From: Epiperipatus broadwayi
Taxonomy: Eukaryota > Onychophora > Udeonychophora > Euonychophora > Peripatidae
Length of the DNA: 64,000 bases
Assembly: GCA_028023455.1 (NCBI GenBank)
Contig: JAQFVV010006231.1
Location: forward strand, 2,251,478 to 2,315,477
Direction of reading: 5' to 3'
How positions within the stretch are numbered: the stretch's first letter is position 1; every line of letters starts with the position of its first letter. Positions 35,170-47,914 of the stretch are shown one piece after another. The notes beneath the pieces are model-generated. The model worked only from the letters and a program-made list of their open reading frames with translations, did no database searches and was not told the origin of the DNA. Position numbers and translations under genes: made by a program.

Positions 35170-38100
35170 ATATATGTATTTTGTGCATATATGAAGCAGA
35201 ATATTAATGCAGCTCAATATTATCAATAATTCAATATACTTTAAAAATATCTGAACTAGAGCTACACACTTTATCATATATATATATATATGGGTGTGTG
35301 GGTGTGTGTTTAATGTGCTTATGAAAAATACACATCAATAAAACATAAGTGCAAATGATAGTAAAGAATAATTCAATATCCAGTTGTATGACCTGTTAGT
35401 GTTGCATATGTCTCAATCTCTACTCTGAAGGGTCTTAATAAAATCTAAAGTATGGAACCCATCAAAAATTATTGCCAAAATTAATAAAATGACAACTGGT
35501 AAAATACTAATGAAATGAAAACTAAGGAATACTTATTTTATTTATAAAATAATACATAGAAAGTTTATCCCACATTTACACACATATACACATAAACACA
35601 TATACTTCAAATGAAATATGAAAAACCAATACAAATATAATTGAGGGCAATACAGTAAGATAGGAATTTAAATTACATTCAATTATACAATGACCTTAAA
35701 TAATACATTCGATCATGTACAATTCATGAAATAACTTTCTTATCCTGTGTGCATATTTAACATACTTGTATATCATTTGCATATAAATTGAGAACTCTTA
35801 AAAAGATTTGCTTAAAATTCTATTACTTTAATATCTACTTGTAAAAATATCACTTATAAAACATATAATATCATACCTATACCTAATATAGCATAAAATA
35901 TAGGAATAAATTAGTAATATACTAGTTACAATAATAATAATGATGGTGACGATGATGATAATGATAATATCAATATTTTTAATATAGTACATTTTGTATT
36001 ACCCTATTTTAAATAATCTGAGAATTAATGAGTTTTTTTTTTAAAAGAAAAAACTCTCTGACTTTATGAGTCTAATCATTTTTTGTCCACTGAAGGTAAA
36101 ATACTACACAATTTTTAAAATATATGAGAAACAAATAAAGCAGAACAGGGGTCCTATGAAGTATTAACTGTACATAAATTCTTTTTAATGAGCAGAATAA
36201 ATTTACACAAGTTTTAAATAAATAGGATGAAGCTTTTATAAAAAAAATATTATATGACAGTTTAACAGGATAGCAAGTTTAAACAGATTACAAATCATTT
36301 ATCTTGCAGAAAATAAAATACTCCACTAGATAAATTAATGGAATTTCAAAATAATATTAACATTATATAAAACACAGTCATAATATCTTCATAAATGTAA
36401 TAAAACATAGGCAGAGATAATATTGTTGCTTATTTTAAACAAATGATGGATTTTGAAATGAATACACTTCATTTCCTCTTTCTGTTTCATGATAATTTTT
36501 TAATAATTTGTTTAAACATTCATTTTATCAAGTTTAAATGATAATAAGTTTAAGACAGTTCCCTGTAACAATAACATTTCAATAATTAAAGCATCCTTAT
36601 AATAGTTCATAATAAATGATTTTTTTTAAATAATTCAAATAAGCATTAAAATAAGACCATTAGTCTTTATAGATAATTCTTTTAACTTTTGAACTTTGGA
36701 ATGAAATGTTAATAAACTGTTCTAAATAATGATTAGAATTAATTATAGTTCAAAGAATATTCAACAAAATGCATGATTATATCTCCAGCCTGAAATTTTA
36801 TCATAGAGTGTCTATATCTGCTGATGCTTTGGAGATCAGTTACCACTAAAGCTTGCTGTACATTTCAAAATGCAAATATTGTCCTTAGGTAGCAATATTA
36901 TGGACTAGGATGAGGTGTAGACTATTTAAATAATACTAAGATTTTAGCCTAATATAATAAAATAAAAACTTAATTAATTAAAGTAATTTTCTTCAAAAGT
37001 GAAGTTAAAATAGTAGTTTATTTCCTATTTTTTTTCTTTAAATGTGTGTGGATGCTTGTGTGAATCATGGTTAGGTTGATCAAATGATTTCAATTAATCA
37101 ATCTGCAATTAGTGTTGGGGCAAGGTTCTAATTAACTGATTTGACCTTCACCATTTCTAATCATGTCATCTAAAAATATATTTAATCTTGAATCTTGTCT
37201 AGATATTATTAAAACAAATAAAATAATTAATTCTATTTAATTACTTACCATATTTATTTAAAATAATTATCTTTTCTTTTATTTAAAAATCTCAAAAATA
37301 TGATTTAACTAATTCATTTTAATATTATTTAATTTATTAAATATATGACTTTTAAAATAATTATCAAATTTAAAGATAATTTTTTTAAACATTCTTTTTT
37401 AAAAAAATATCCATGTACCCACACATACTAGATATAACAGGAAATGATTAGAATTATGAGAATTATTACAAGCTAATAGCTATCAATTTGACAATGCCTT
37501 TTGAAATATAACAAAACTTTATTTATTAAAAATTACTTCAAACATAATACACATCAAACTATTTTATTAATTTTAACCTTTCAAACTTTCATTTTAAATA
37601 TCTACCTAATAAATCAATTAATATCTTAACAATTACATTTAAATATATTTTATCAAATAGTTTCATAATATAAATTAAAAATGCATAAGAAAGATTTCAT
37701 ATAGTTCTTAAATAAAAATTTTTTTTAGCATTATATTGTATGTATAAATCTCTCTGGACTAAATATAATGTTACAATATATATTTGAATATTAACCATAA
37801 CCAATTTTGACCTTTCTCCTTATTTCTTTTAATTAAAAATGTTTGAATAACTTTGACATTCTATGTTTTATCTTCAATAGTTTCAATGCAAGGACCAAGT
37901 GTTAAGATGGCTGAATGGAGATCAGGCTCTCAGAAATGCATTGCTGATTGTGATGTTAGTCTCCTTCTTCTCCAGGTATTCAGATAGATAATTGTTTGTC
38001 ATATTTCTTCCTTTATGAATAAATATGTCCTAATGATTTTCTGACTGATGGAATTTGGCATATAACAACAAAGAGTTTAATGAAACTTTGTACCACTTAA

Positions 38101-39007
38101 CTTTAATGATGCATATCGATAACTCATTTACATCTTAAAGTGAATTTTCTTCTTTTATCTCAGTAATGAAAAAATCAAAATTAGAAAACAAAACTTTGCT
38201 AATCCAGGTGGACATGTAAACAGATTAAGAGTAACAATAATAATATATTAATGAACCCCTTCAAATTGTTTATTTAATATATCAGCATTTCCATAATAAT
38301 TTTATTTATCTAGCTTCTCGAGTCTCATACCAGCATGCTTATTGTTAGCTATAAGATTTGCATTCATGCTAAATAATAATTCCTTTTCAAGCATTTTAGC
38401 AGCCAAGAAAAAACATCAAATATAAAAAAAATAGAACGTGTAATTTTAAGTAAACTTTAAATACATTTTTTTTTAAAAAAGATTACAAATTAGTTCTCCA
38501 TTTTTTTTACAAAAAGCCAAATATAACTTTAGTTACTTTTATCATTAACATTATTATTAATAGAAATTGTATATAATTCAATCATTTCTTTATTTTATAA
38601 ATAAAATTTAAATACATTTTTAAAAAATAAAGATTACAAATTAGTTTACAAATAGCCAAACACATCCTTAATTATTTTTATCATTAACATTATTATTAAT
38701 AGAAATTTTATATAATTCAATCACTTCCTTATTTTTTATTTATTTATATGGCATTCTTAATACAAATGTAAACAAAATATCAAGTTTATCTTAGGTGAAT
38801 TAAAATAATAATGAAAATTGAAATGTTTTATTGGAAAAAATGTATGAATTGTAGTGTGTAGCAAAAATATATAAGCAATTAGAAATGATTATTCTTTAAA
38901 AACAAACAACCTTAAAGTAAGTAATAAATTTTTCTTCTTTCTTTTACCCCATTTTTTAGTTATTTTTAAAAGAACCATTTTTAGAATTGAACTGGATAAT
39001 CCTTACA

Positions 39008-39023
39008 ATTTTCTCCTCTTTAC
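39008..39023 (-). promoter_or_regulatory. Polypurine tract of the decayed element (minus strand)
   Basis: ATTTTCTCCTCTTTAC on the plus strand is GTAAAGAGGAGAAAAT on the minus strand, directly before the LTR. It matches the position of the tract in the intact element and confirms the orientation. Confidence 0.65.
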
Positions 39024-39279
39024 AAAAAATATACCATTACTAACAACTAAATGTACTACAGTAATGAACTATAACTTTATTACACACACAAAAGAAATGA
39101 ATTCTTTAAGTGATTTATTTTTTTTATTCCCTTTCCTTTTTATTAATTAACAATGTATAATATCCATTACAGTCATTATACTCAAATTTAAATTGTGCTT
39201 TAATTTTAATGTTCTTTTAGAAATGGAAATATTTTTTATGGACTAAAGCAATGAATGCTAATCATTCTTGACCTTCGGG

Positions 39280-42200
39280 CATTGTAAGTTTCTCTCAACC
39301 CATCTGGTATAATCATTTTCTCTGATTTTCTTGTCTACCTTATAAGATCCTCTGTACAGATTAAATATTTTTTTGCATTGATATTTTATCTGTGTGTGAC
39401 TAATATGGGGAACATGAATTAACACTGAATTGCCAACTTTAAATTGACTTGCCTTTTGTGGTCCTTATGAGCTATGTTTCTCATCCATCTTCACTAAATT
39501 ATCCCTAACCCTTTTTAGATCTGACTTTATGATCTATCTCCTCCTAAATAGCAGATAAAGGAATCATAATCAATAGGGATTCTTTGTAACCAGAGTGTTA
39601 AGTGCATAAGAGTACAATTTGTAGGCTCATTTTGAATCATATTTATATATTGTATCACTTGTTTTAACTGACTTTCACCCAGCCTTGATGAGTTTCTTCC
39701 AGACATAATGTAAATAATCTATCAAGCATCCTCATGACTCTTTCACATGGATTAAATTGGGGATTATGAATAGAGATTAGTATATGCTTAATGTTTTGAG
39801 CAAATCTTTAACCATTCTGACGACATAAATGAAGTAGAATAGTCTGTAAGAATGGATTCATGTTTTTCTATAAACGGAAATTTAGAGGTTTGCACAACTT
39901 TGATAACATTTTGTGCATTTTATCTTTGGGTACTAGGTACACTAAGACATACTTAGAAAACACATCATAAGCTACCAGAATAAATTTAAAATGATGGTAC
40001 GATGGTAAAAGTTCCAAAATAATTGATTGCTAAAACCTCATTTGGTCTTACTAGGAAAAATTGACTGAAATTTCCCTGTATAAGAATGATTCAAAAATTT
40101 GGTCTTCACATGATTTAATATGGATGCATACATTCTAGGCCAGTAGAATAACCTATGCACTATGTGTTCTGCTTTCCTAGGTGCATAATGCCCATACACA
40201 CAATGTACATAATAAATTAACCTTCCCTTTAAATGAGTGGAAATAACAATTTTCCATGATTTAGTATCATCTTTATTAACCTTAAAGAATAGCAAATCAT
40301 CCAATAATTTGTAACATGGAAATGTCTTATTAGTTGTTGAATGAATGATTTCTACTGATTCTAATTCTCTTAATAGTTGAGTAAGGAAAGTTTTAATTTA
40401 TGATACTGCAATTGTAAATTATTCAAATTTTTTAGCTCCTCTTCTATAGATACTATCAACCATCAATAAAAATGGTAGTAACTAATATATTTTCTATATC
40501 AAGGCATTGGGTTTTTAATTTAACTAGGTTTCTGTTAAATGACCACATTATCTTTGCCTGGACAATATTGAACACTTTATTCAAGTTGTTATGGAAACAA
40601 TTTCCATCAGATTAAACACCCATTACTTAAATAACTGCAGTTTAAAAACTCCAGCCTTTTGTGATCCATTATCACAATGATCTGAGATTCTAACAGAAAC
40701 TGCTTAAATTTGACAAAAAGCCCATACTACTGCAAGAACTTCTTTCTCCATAGTGGAATAATGCAATTCTGCTTCCTTTAAATGCCTACTGAGGAAGTAT
40801 AAAATTTAGAACTTTGCTCATCGTCTATCTGAAATAATACTGCCCCTAATCCAAAACCATTGCTATCAGTCTGGATGAAATAAAATTTTACTGAAATCTG
40901 ATAGCTAAATATAACCTCATCTAAAAATTTCAACTTAAAATAATTAAATTTGTCTGTGTATATTGGCCACCATTTCCACCTTTCTTCTTTTTTAATAAAC
41001 AGAATAATTAAACGAATCCTAAGCAAAAATTTTTATAGAAACAGTGGTAGAAATTACAAAGGCCAAAGAAGAAACAAAGTTGTTTTCCTTTCTTAGGCAC
41101 TGGAAATTTTTGAATGCTGCAATTATCAGGGGGGGACCGATATCTTCCACTTCCTACCATTTGTCCCAAAAAGACAGTCTCTTCAGTAGCAATGGTACTC
41201 TTCTTAAGGTTTATTGTGATATTTTTATGTTGACATTCACTTAAGAAAGCTTGTAAATGCTGGAAATGCTCCATCAAATTCTTTGAGGAAGTGATAACAA
41301 TGTCATAAACATATCTGACAATATTGCTTTTAATGTCCTTTGATAACTTTCTGTCCAAACAAGCTAGGCTTGCCCCACTATTGATTAAATCAAAAGGCAT
41401 GTACATTAGAATGCATAATATTGCCCCTTGTACTTAAATGCAGCATGCTTCTGATCATTTAGATGCAAATAAGTTTGCTAGTAACTGGCTGTTAAATCCA
41501 CTGTGGAAAAAAATTTATTTCCATTAAACCTGACTAATAATGTATGCATTGTAGGAGGAACATCATGTTCTGGGATAATCTGGTGATTTAAAAACTTAGC
41601 ATCAAGACATATATGAAGTGATCCACCATTCTTTCTAACAATAACAAGTGGATTATTAAATGATGAAGCCCATTTTCTTATGATATCTTATTCTACCATC
41701 TGCTTAATTTGTTTGTCCACCTCACTCTTGTATTGAAAACGTATGGGGTAGGTCTTGCATTAAAATGGCTCATAGTCATTCAAATGTGTTCAAGGTACAT
41801 AACTTTTAATAATTTTGGGCTGACTAAAAAAATATTTTCTTAAATTTGTAAAACTTGATTTTCATCTCAGTGTTTAGTTTGCTAGACTCATACAACTTAG
41901 TATTAATATCTAACTCCATGGTAATTCCTTGTACACATCCTAGAGCAATTGAAAGATGAAAGTTAAAATGACTGAATTTAAGCTATACATCCTAGCATAT
42001 GATCTGACTATCAATATAACCAATAATGCATTCATATTGATTCAAAATCTGAGTCTAGAATTATTTGATGGATAAGTGCAGTCATGATTAAGAAGACATG
42101 TTTAATAATTAATGATCCCAATTGGATCTTGGTTCATATTTGTTGAGAGAATAATTTAGTCTTCTTACCATTTACTAAAGTTATTTGAGCTGACCATTTA

Positions 42201-42400
42201 AGTAGCGAGGTTGGGATAGAGAATTATGATTATAAACTTTCTGAAATAAATTTTCACAGAAAATAGATGTTTGGCTATCAGTATCTAATAAGACATTGAT
42301 ATCAATTCCTACAAGGACCTTATTAGTTCAATGGTCCCTTTAGTCCTAGCCACATAAATATTCACCAAATTATTAGTCTGATCAAGGTATTGATAATTCT
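39280..42400 (-). pseudogene. pol: Decayed Ty3/gypsy pol
   Basis: Pieces of all Pol domains are readable in the expected order on the minus strand. Protease: a DTDSQTS segment near 42270, where the catalytic DSG has become DTD. Reverse transcriptase: at 41008-41406, with PFDLINSGA, a VYDIVI in place of YIDDIV, and LNLKKS-type sequence. RNase H start: QTDSNGFGLGAVLFQ at 40820-40870. Integrase zinc-finger region: YYVHCVYGHYA at 40190-40240, with the CEIC pair already lost. C-terminal module: FKVGNSVLIHVPH and LYRGSYKV at about 39340-39450. Frames are broken by many indels and stops. It is the same lineage as the Pol at 15071-18301 and is not functional. Confidence 0.85.
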
Positions 42401-42739
42401 CTATTGGAGGAGCAAATCTTCTATTGGACATCATACTACTTCTACTATCATTGTATTCTCCATAGAAAACTTGAAATGATCATTCACTATTTCTCCAATA
42501 AACTGGAATACTGCAGATCCCATTTCTATTATATTTGATACTAGTTAGTTAGCAAATAATAATCTTTCCTTTTATTTTTGAATATATTCTCTGAAGTGCT
42601 TTCACAGGCTAAGCTACCCAAAATATTAGCAACTACCTTCACTGTGTGCCTATCAGTCATTATCAACAATATTGTGAGATATGTTCTGACATATGTGCAC
42701 TATCTGAGTTTCAGACCATAGCATTTTAAATTTGGCAAC

Positions 42740-44255
42740 TTGCTGTCAAATTGATTGTAGCTGCTTTTATGGGTATTATGTCCCTCTTGAGTTAATTGGT
42801 GGTGAATATGGTCTTGCCTATCTCCATTTCAATAATTACTCATTATAGCATATTTAAAATCACTTTAGGTCTGAGGTTTCTCAAATAATAACCTCCACCA
42901 ACTCCTGGCAGATACATATAGATAATTTTTAGCAATTGCTAATTTCTCTGGCTCACTGAAAACAGTCAGGGTAAACAATTCTTCTAATATATTAAGATAT
43001 TCAATGGGATTCTCATTGTATTCTCTTTTAAAAACTTTTATGTTTATGAATCAGGAAATATTAGAATTTGTTTGACTATTTTTTTTAAAGTTCTACCTGA
43101 ATTATTTTGATTAATGACCTAGGAATGATTATTATTAGAGGTATCCTTAACATAATTGATAGGGTTCACATTCATCCCTTTATTTATAGAAATATTCTTA
43201 TTCTGAGGACAGTTTTTTCATTATGACTATCTTTCATCATGTCAGTTTTTAATTTAATATCATCAATTCTCCTTTGCAACACCATATTATGATTACCTTT
43301 GTCACTTATAGCTGATGTTTACTTTAAATTTGTTTATGCATCATTATCATACTTTTCCCAACTTCAGCTTTACGTTCATTTAAAATATTTTCCGCCAAAT
43401 TGGTCTCTAATATTCTCCTTTTAAGATCTAATTCTATGGTTTTCAACATTTCATTGCATTTACTTTCACAAAAAATTTGTTAATTTGTCCTTTATACTTT
43501 TATTCTCATTAACTCCAATAATTTCTTAGTTAAATTCTTCTAACTTAGCATCCATCTCCTGAAGATGACAGGCCACTGTATTGCTCATATTTTTAACTGT
43601 TCATGAACCTCTTATACATTTATATTCTTTGTTGCCTTACTTATAAATTGACAATATTCTTGATTTACCTAATGATGTCCTTTTTCTTTATTTCAATAAC
43701 ATCTATTTTTTCCTCATTTCCATTTGAAGAGCTTGGATAAAATATTTTTTCAATCTTAAAATTTTCAAATTCATTGTCCAAATTTAGACGATCCATAGTC
43801 AATTATTTTTTAAATTTCTGACATTCTTTCCATGATTCCTCTACTTTAGCTCATATTACTAGGACATCAAATTAAAGTTTTTCCCTCAATTCTTCTATTT
43901 TAGCCTTTAATTAAATAGCTATGTCAATCTTGGATTCTTCCCTCAATGTTATAACCTCATCTCTAGATTCCTTTAATTTTTTAGCGATAGTACTAATTTC
44001 AAACTCTAAATCCTTAGAACTAGCTCTTAATTTAGCTTTCTAATTTGATTTCTAAGTCTTTAGAATTAACAACTAATTTGGCTTCTAATGCTTTAGAATA
44101 GTATTAACCTTAGCTTTGAGAGCTTCAAAATTTTTTGAATTAGCATTGAATTTAGCATCTATGTTTACCTCTAAATTTTTATTATTAGCATTCAACTCAG
44201 CTTTTAAATCAGTCCTAAATTCTTTAAACATCTTTAGGACTTTGACCTGCTCAAC
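42740..44255 (-). pseudogene. gag: Decayed gag with coiled-coil region
   Basis: On the minus strand the capsid-like part reads NPIEYLNILEELFTL...SWWRLLFEKPQT at about 42870-43010. It aligns with NPHEYLQNLDELFTL...DWWQSLFIKPET of the intact Gag. Further right the sequence is rich in Glu, Lys, Asn and Leu codons with repeated KFNANSKNFEA-like segments, the counterpart of the coiled coil. An EQVKVL block at about 44250 matches EQVQIF near the intact N-terminus. The extreme N-terminus is not recognisable. Numerous stops and frame changes make it non-functional. It shows that the long coiled coil is an old property of this lineage. Confidence 0.75.
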
Positions 44256-44664
44256 ATATTTAAATTAGTATCAACCATAATCTACTGAATAACAGGGTTA
44301 GTATAATATAAGAACTTAAAAATAAGAAAAAAATCTTAAGCTTAAATTTACTCCCATATAGCTATCTGAAGTTTCTTATATATCTTGTTGTTATCTAAAA
44401 AAAATTATCAATTTCTATTTATCCATGAAAATTAGATTCTTTATTAATAGAATAAAAAATTTATTACTATAATCTACTATCTATATATATATATATATTA
44501 CCAAAAGCATTTAAAAAAAAACAAGTGTATAATAAAAAATAACCCCACTGCAAAATTGATATAATATAATATAAACCACATATTGAATCACAAAATAGAA
44601 ACAAATAAAATTTATGACAATACTATTATAATTACCAAGCCCAACATGGGTAGATACTAAAATT
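44256..44664 (-). other. Leader of the decayed element
   Basis: AT-rich leader between the gag remnant and the 5' LTR, containing a (TA)n tract near 44485. Next to the LTR the minus strand reads TAGTATCTACCCATG, possibly a mutated primer-binding site of the TGGTATC type. That reading is tentative. Confidence 0.35.
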
Positions 44665-44794
44665 TGCAACAGTAAATAAATGATGATAGGGGAACTAGCT
44701 CTTATTTATTATACCCCATCAACTGGGCAAGCCAAAATTTTAATAATGATGAATAGGATGAGTATCAGCTTAATAATTCTAAATTATGAATTTT

Positions 44795-45684
44795 GATTCG
44801 TTTATTGTGTACTCGAGCTCATGTGGCCACTTGATGGCATTGTTGCTTGCAAAAATAATGAAATGTAACATTACCGGGCTAATAATTTTTTGCTTTCTGC
44901 TTTCCAACAATTTTTTTTAAAGTATTTTTAAAATATTTACACACCAACATTATTTTCTAAATTACATTTTTTTAATTACATTATACATTTCAGTGCATAG
45001 CAGTGGAATGAGCAGGGAGGGAATCTGATGGTTTTGTCAATCCAAAAGATCAGCCAATACATGCACTTGGCTGCATGCACTAAGTAAACAAAGCTTTCAA
45101 TGCATAGCACTGGAATGTGCGAGGAGAGAGAATGATGATTTTGCCAATCCAAAGGATTGGCCAATACATGCACTAGTCTGATAAAATCAAGATTATAATT
45201 TCCAAAACAATCTACAAACATAGCCATTTTATTATTCTCATGGCTGTTCTCCCACAAACATGCCTTTTCACATGGCTTATGTTAAATGGTTCTGGGACCT
45301 ATCCTTTTGCAATTGTTTTCATCTTTCAAGATGTGTAGGGAAATGTGTTGATGGGCTTACAATTATTAGTATGTAATAGTACATCAGGTAAGTTGTAAAA
45401 TTGTTACTTTGAATGCACATTAAAACATTTATGGCCAGTTGAATTTCATACACCCTCACATCATACAGTAGTGATTTGTGAAGTGTGCACTATTTCCATA
45501 GTGATGCAAAGCACATCAGCAGGCTGTAATATTTGTGTGCAACACCATCTAGGCCTGCTAATGACTAATATGAACAGAACTGTTCTATAGGTTGTAACTT
45601 GGGTATTGTAAATGGCAGATTTATGTGCTTTTGCAGAGAAACAATGCCATCAAGCAGCCACATTGGACCAAGTACATAACTACC
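44795..45684. mobile_element. Non-autonomous TIR element with 8-bp target duplication
   Basis: TGAATTTT flanks both sides (44787-44794 and 45685-45692), and the homologous LTR has TGAATTTC once. The first and last 65 bp form imperfect inverted repeats; the clearest shared block is CTTGATGGCATTGTTTC/GC preceded by ATGTGGCC/ATGTGGCT. The 890-bp body has no transposase. An 8-bp duplication is typical of hAT and some related superfamilies, but the ends (GATTCG...CTACC) are not the classical CAG...CTG, so the superfamily is unassigned. It contains a diverged 105-bp direct repeat. Confidence 0.75.
44993..45186. repeat. Two diverged direct repeats, about 105-bp spacing
   Basis: The block GCATAGCAGTGGAATG...CCAATACATGCACTTG recurs as GCATAGCACTGGAATG...CCAATACATGCACTAG inside the TIR element. 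Internal duplications of this kind near ends are often transposase-binding regions, but that is a guess here. A 93-codon frame through them on the minus strand is repeat-derived and not a supported gene. Confidence 0.75.
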
Positions 45685-45713
45685 TGAATTTTTAATTTTG
45701 AAATTATATATAT

Positions 45714-47858
45714 TGTAATGATATATAAATATGTCGTTACATTAATTTAAAATAAAAACTTAAAAGTTCGCAAATAAAAGGAAAAAACTAAACGCTAAAA
45801 TTAAAACGTTGTTAAACGTGTATACATTCGCACAGATGTTAAACTTTAAAAATTTTTTTTTTTCATAAACAAAAAAAAAAAAGTATTTGAATGTATTTTT
45901 TTTAAATAAAAAAAATACAAGATTGAAATATAAAAATATTTTAATAAAAAAAATAACGTAAGTTAAAATAAAAGCAGGTATTAATTAATTCCTGTAATCT
46001 ATAAAAGGAAATGATTGTTTATTAATTATCTAAAAGCTGTTTAATTAAAAAGTCAGATGGAAAGTTAGATAAGAGAAGAAAGAGATTTTAGCTTGACAAA
46101 TGGAAGCACTAAGCCTTAGCCCGGACCATAACGAAAAAACAGATTAGTGACGTTTTGTTCAGTGAATCCTTGTGGATGATATAAAAAGAAAAAAATATTG
46201 AGTTGAAGAGCTTTTTTAAACTTGGTTGGGGAGACGAGCAATAAAGACACACTTTATCGTTCTCTCCCACTTATCTCTGAAATGAAATGACTGATACCAT
46301 GAACCAGCAAATGCCACCTCCTGAACCTTAGATCGATCTTTCAATTAAAGACTCCGTGGACATTGACACCAGGAACCGGGAGTTCTGCTACCGTAAGCTA
46401 TAGGAAAGGAACAATTCTTAAAATCAATCAAGAACTTTCGTCAAGTTGAACAAATTAATAAACAAGCCGACTTATTTAAAATGGACTCTTATCTGACTTT
46501 TTGTAAGTTTTAAATCAAATTAATAATGGTTAATTTTATATCTTTCCCGATTGTTAAAAGAATCATTTCCCTTTTAATATTTTTTATGTGTAGTAATATT
46601 TTATTGTAGAAATTATTAAATGCATTACATTTAAGTTGTCTATAGATGCTTGCATGGATTCGTTTGCGGTTAATTAGATTTTGGTTTTCATATTTGATCA
46701 AAATATATAGACATTCGATAAATAATGATACCTTACGGTGAGTATCTAAAATGTATTTATTCGGATGTCTTTTAAGTTATTGGTGACAACGCAAGTATCT
46801 TATGGTGAATACTATTGGGTTACTTATAAGTTTCCCTCTACGATTGTCGGTATCAATAATTTTGTATTTTGATCGTTTATGTTTATTTTGAAATGTTTTT
46901 GACCGTGGAATCTGTGTAATCGATCTATACCCAACATTTTTAAATAAATCTGTGCAAACGTATATAAATGTTAAAATTAAGTCGGGTGCGAATGGCTATA
47001 TAGTTTTGTAAAGTTGTATTAAGGTAGGGTAATCTTAGGTTATTCATTTCGTAGTTGAATTGGTTCAATGGATTGGATATATTTGTGTAATTAGTAAATG
47101 TAGTATGAGATCTGCTACGGGCAGGATTATAGATATACGCCACACACCCTCTGTTTGCCTATGGATGGGTTTGTAAGTCGGCAGAAGACCGCAGTCCATT
47201 CCTATGGAGTTTTTAGTTTATTGATCTACTTGCCCACAGATGTCACATTCCTGTTGGTGGAGAGTCAATGTCTTCTCTATTTCTACTTATTGTTCAGATG
47301 TACATTCCTGACAATATAGTATTTTGTGTTGTCGTATCATGCTACATTGAATACATGAATGTATCAGATGGATTGGCACCAGTTGATTGCGAAATTTGTT
47401 GCCTAAGGTTAAATCAGGGAAGAATATTTTCCTTTCAAATGCAGACCTATGTAGTCCATTCATACTCGACCCTCTAAATAAAATATTAAACATTATAGCA
47501 AGCTATTTTAAATGTAAAATTAAAAATTAAGATAAAAATCTAAATGTTAAACTTATTCCTCAAATTTAGAATGATTTTATATGTGCGTAAATAAATATTT
47601 TTCTGTGTTAATTTCTGGCAGTGGCTTTTATTATTTTATTCTTTTATATTTAAGATATAAAATTTATAGATTTTTATCTCGGCGTCTCCGCTGAGCTAGT
47701 GACAATGGGCTAACGATCTAAATATGTAAATAAAGTGGAATCCTAACAGCGCGTATCTGCCTACTTTATAAATTTTTCTAGGCTCAAATGCCTAGATGGC
47801 GCCCTTTGGTAGTGCGGTGTGGTGCGATGCGATCTCCCACTTCCTTTGGATTGTTATA
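45714..47858 (-). mobile_element. Solo LTR (family B), minus strand
   Basis: This is the reverse complement of the family at 4031-7086, and lacks its tandem duplication. The right part (47640-47858) contains the complements of the start of that element, including CTAGATGGCGCC and CTGAGCTAGTGAC. The left part (45714-45800) matches its end (AAAAGTTCGCA, TCGTTACATT). Ends are TGTAATGA and TTGTTATA; (AT) flanks both sides. It is more diverged than the 4031 copy. No gag or pol. Confidence 0.75.
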
Positions 47859-47914
47859 ATATATATATATATCATCATCATCATCAACCATTATCAATCC
47901 ACTGCAGGATGAAG

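Larger units (their letters stand above)
32409..37775. mobile_element. 5.4-kb TGTAA...TTACA insertion in the left LTR
   Basis: It begins TGTAATCTC after ATATAT and ends AATGTTACA before ATATATAT. The homologous LTR near 52207-52225 shows the uninterrupted site with only ATATATAT-type sequence, so this is a genuine insertion. Apart from a truncated RTE at 33522-35169, no coding capacity is visible. Removing the RTE leaves about 3.7 kb, within the range of the long LTRs here, so a solo LTR is the best guess. Strand was not determined. Small AT-rich ORFs are treated as chance. A (TA)(TG) microsatellite lies near 35275-35310 and an (AAT/ATG)n near 35927-35970. Confidence 0.65.
31142..39007 (-). 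repeat. 3' LTR of the decayed element, split by a 5.4-kb insertion
   Basis: LTR sequence occupies 31142-32408 and 37776-39007, and the same two parts are contiguous in the other LTR at 51226-53445. Matching blocks include GGGGCATTTTATTGACTCTG (31300 and 51245), TTTTTTCAATGGAAAATGC (32351 and 52171), the AACCAATTTTGACC/ATCCAGTTTTGACC block and the final GAACTGG block. This pairing fixes the insertion points. Confidence 0.85.

Noticed and set aside
44976-45257. 93-codon minus-strand ORF inside the TIR element
   Set aside because: It is produced by the diverged 105-bp direct repeats; the protein shows only that repetition and no transposase motif.
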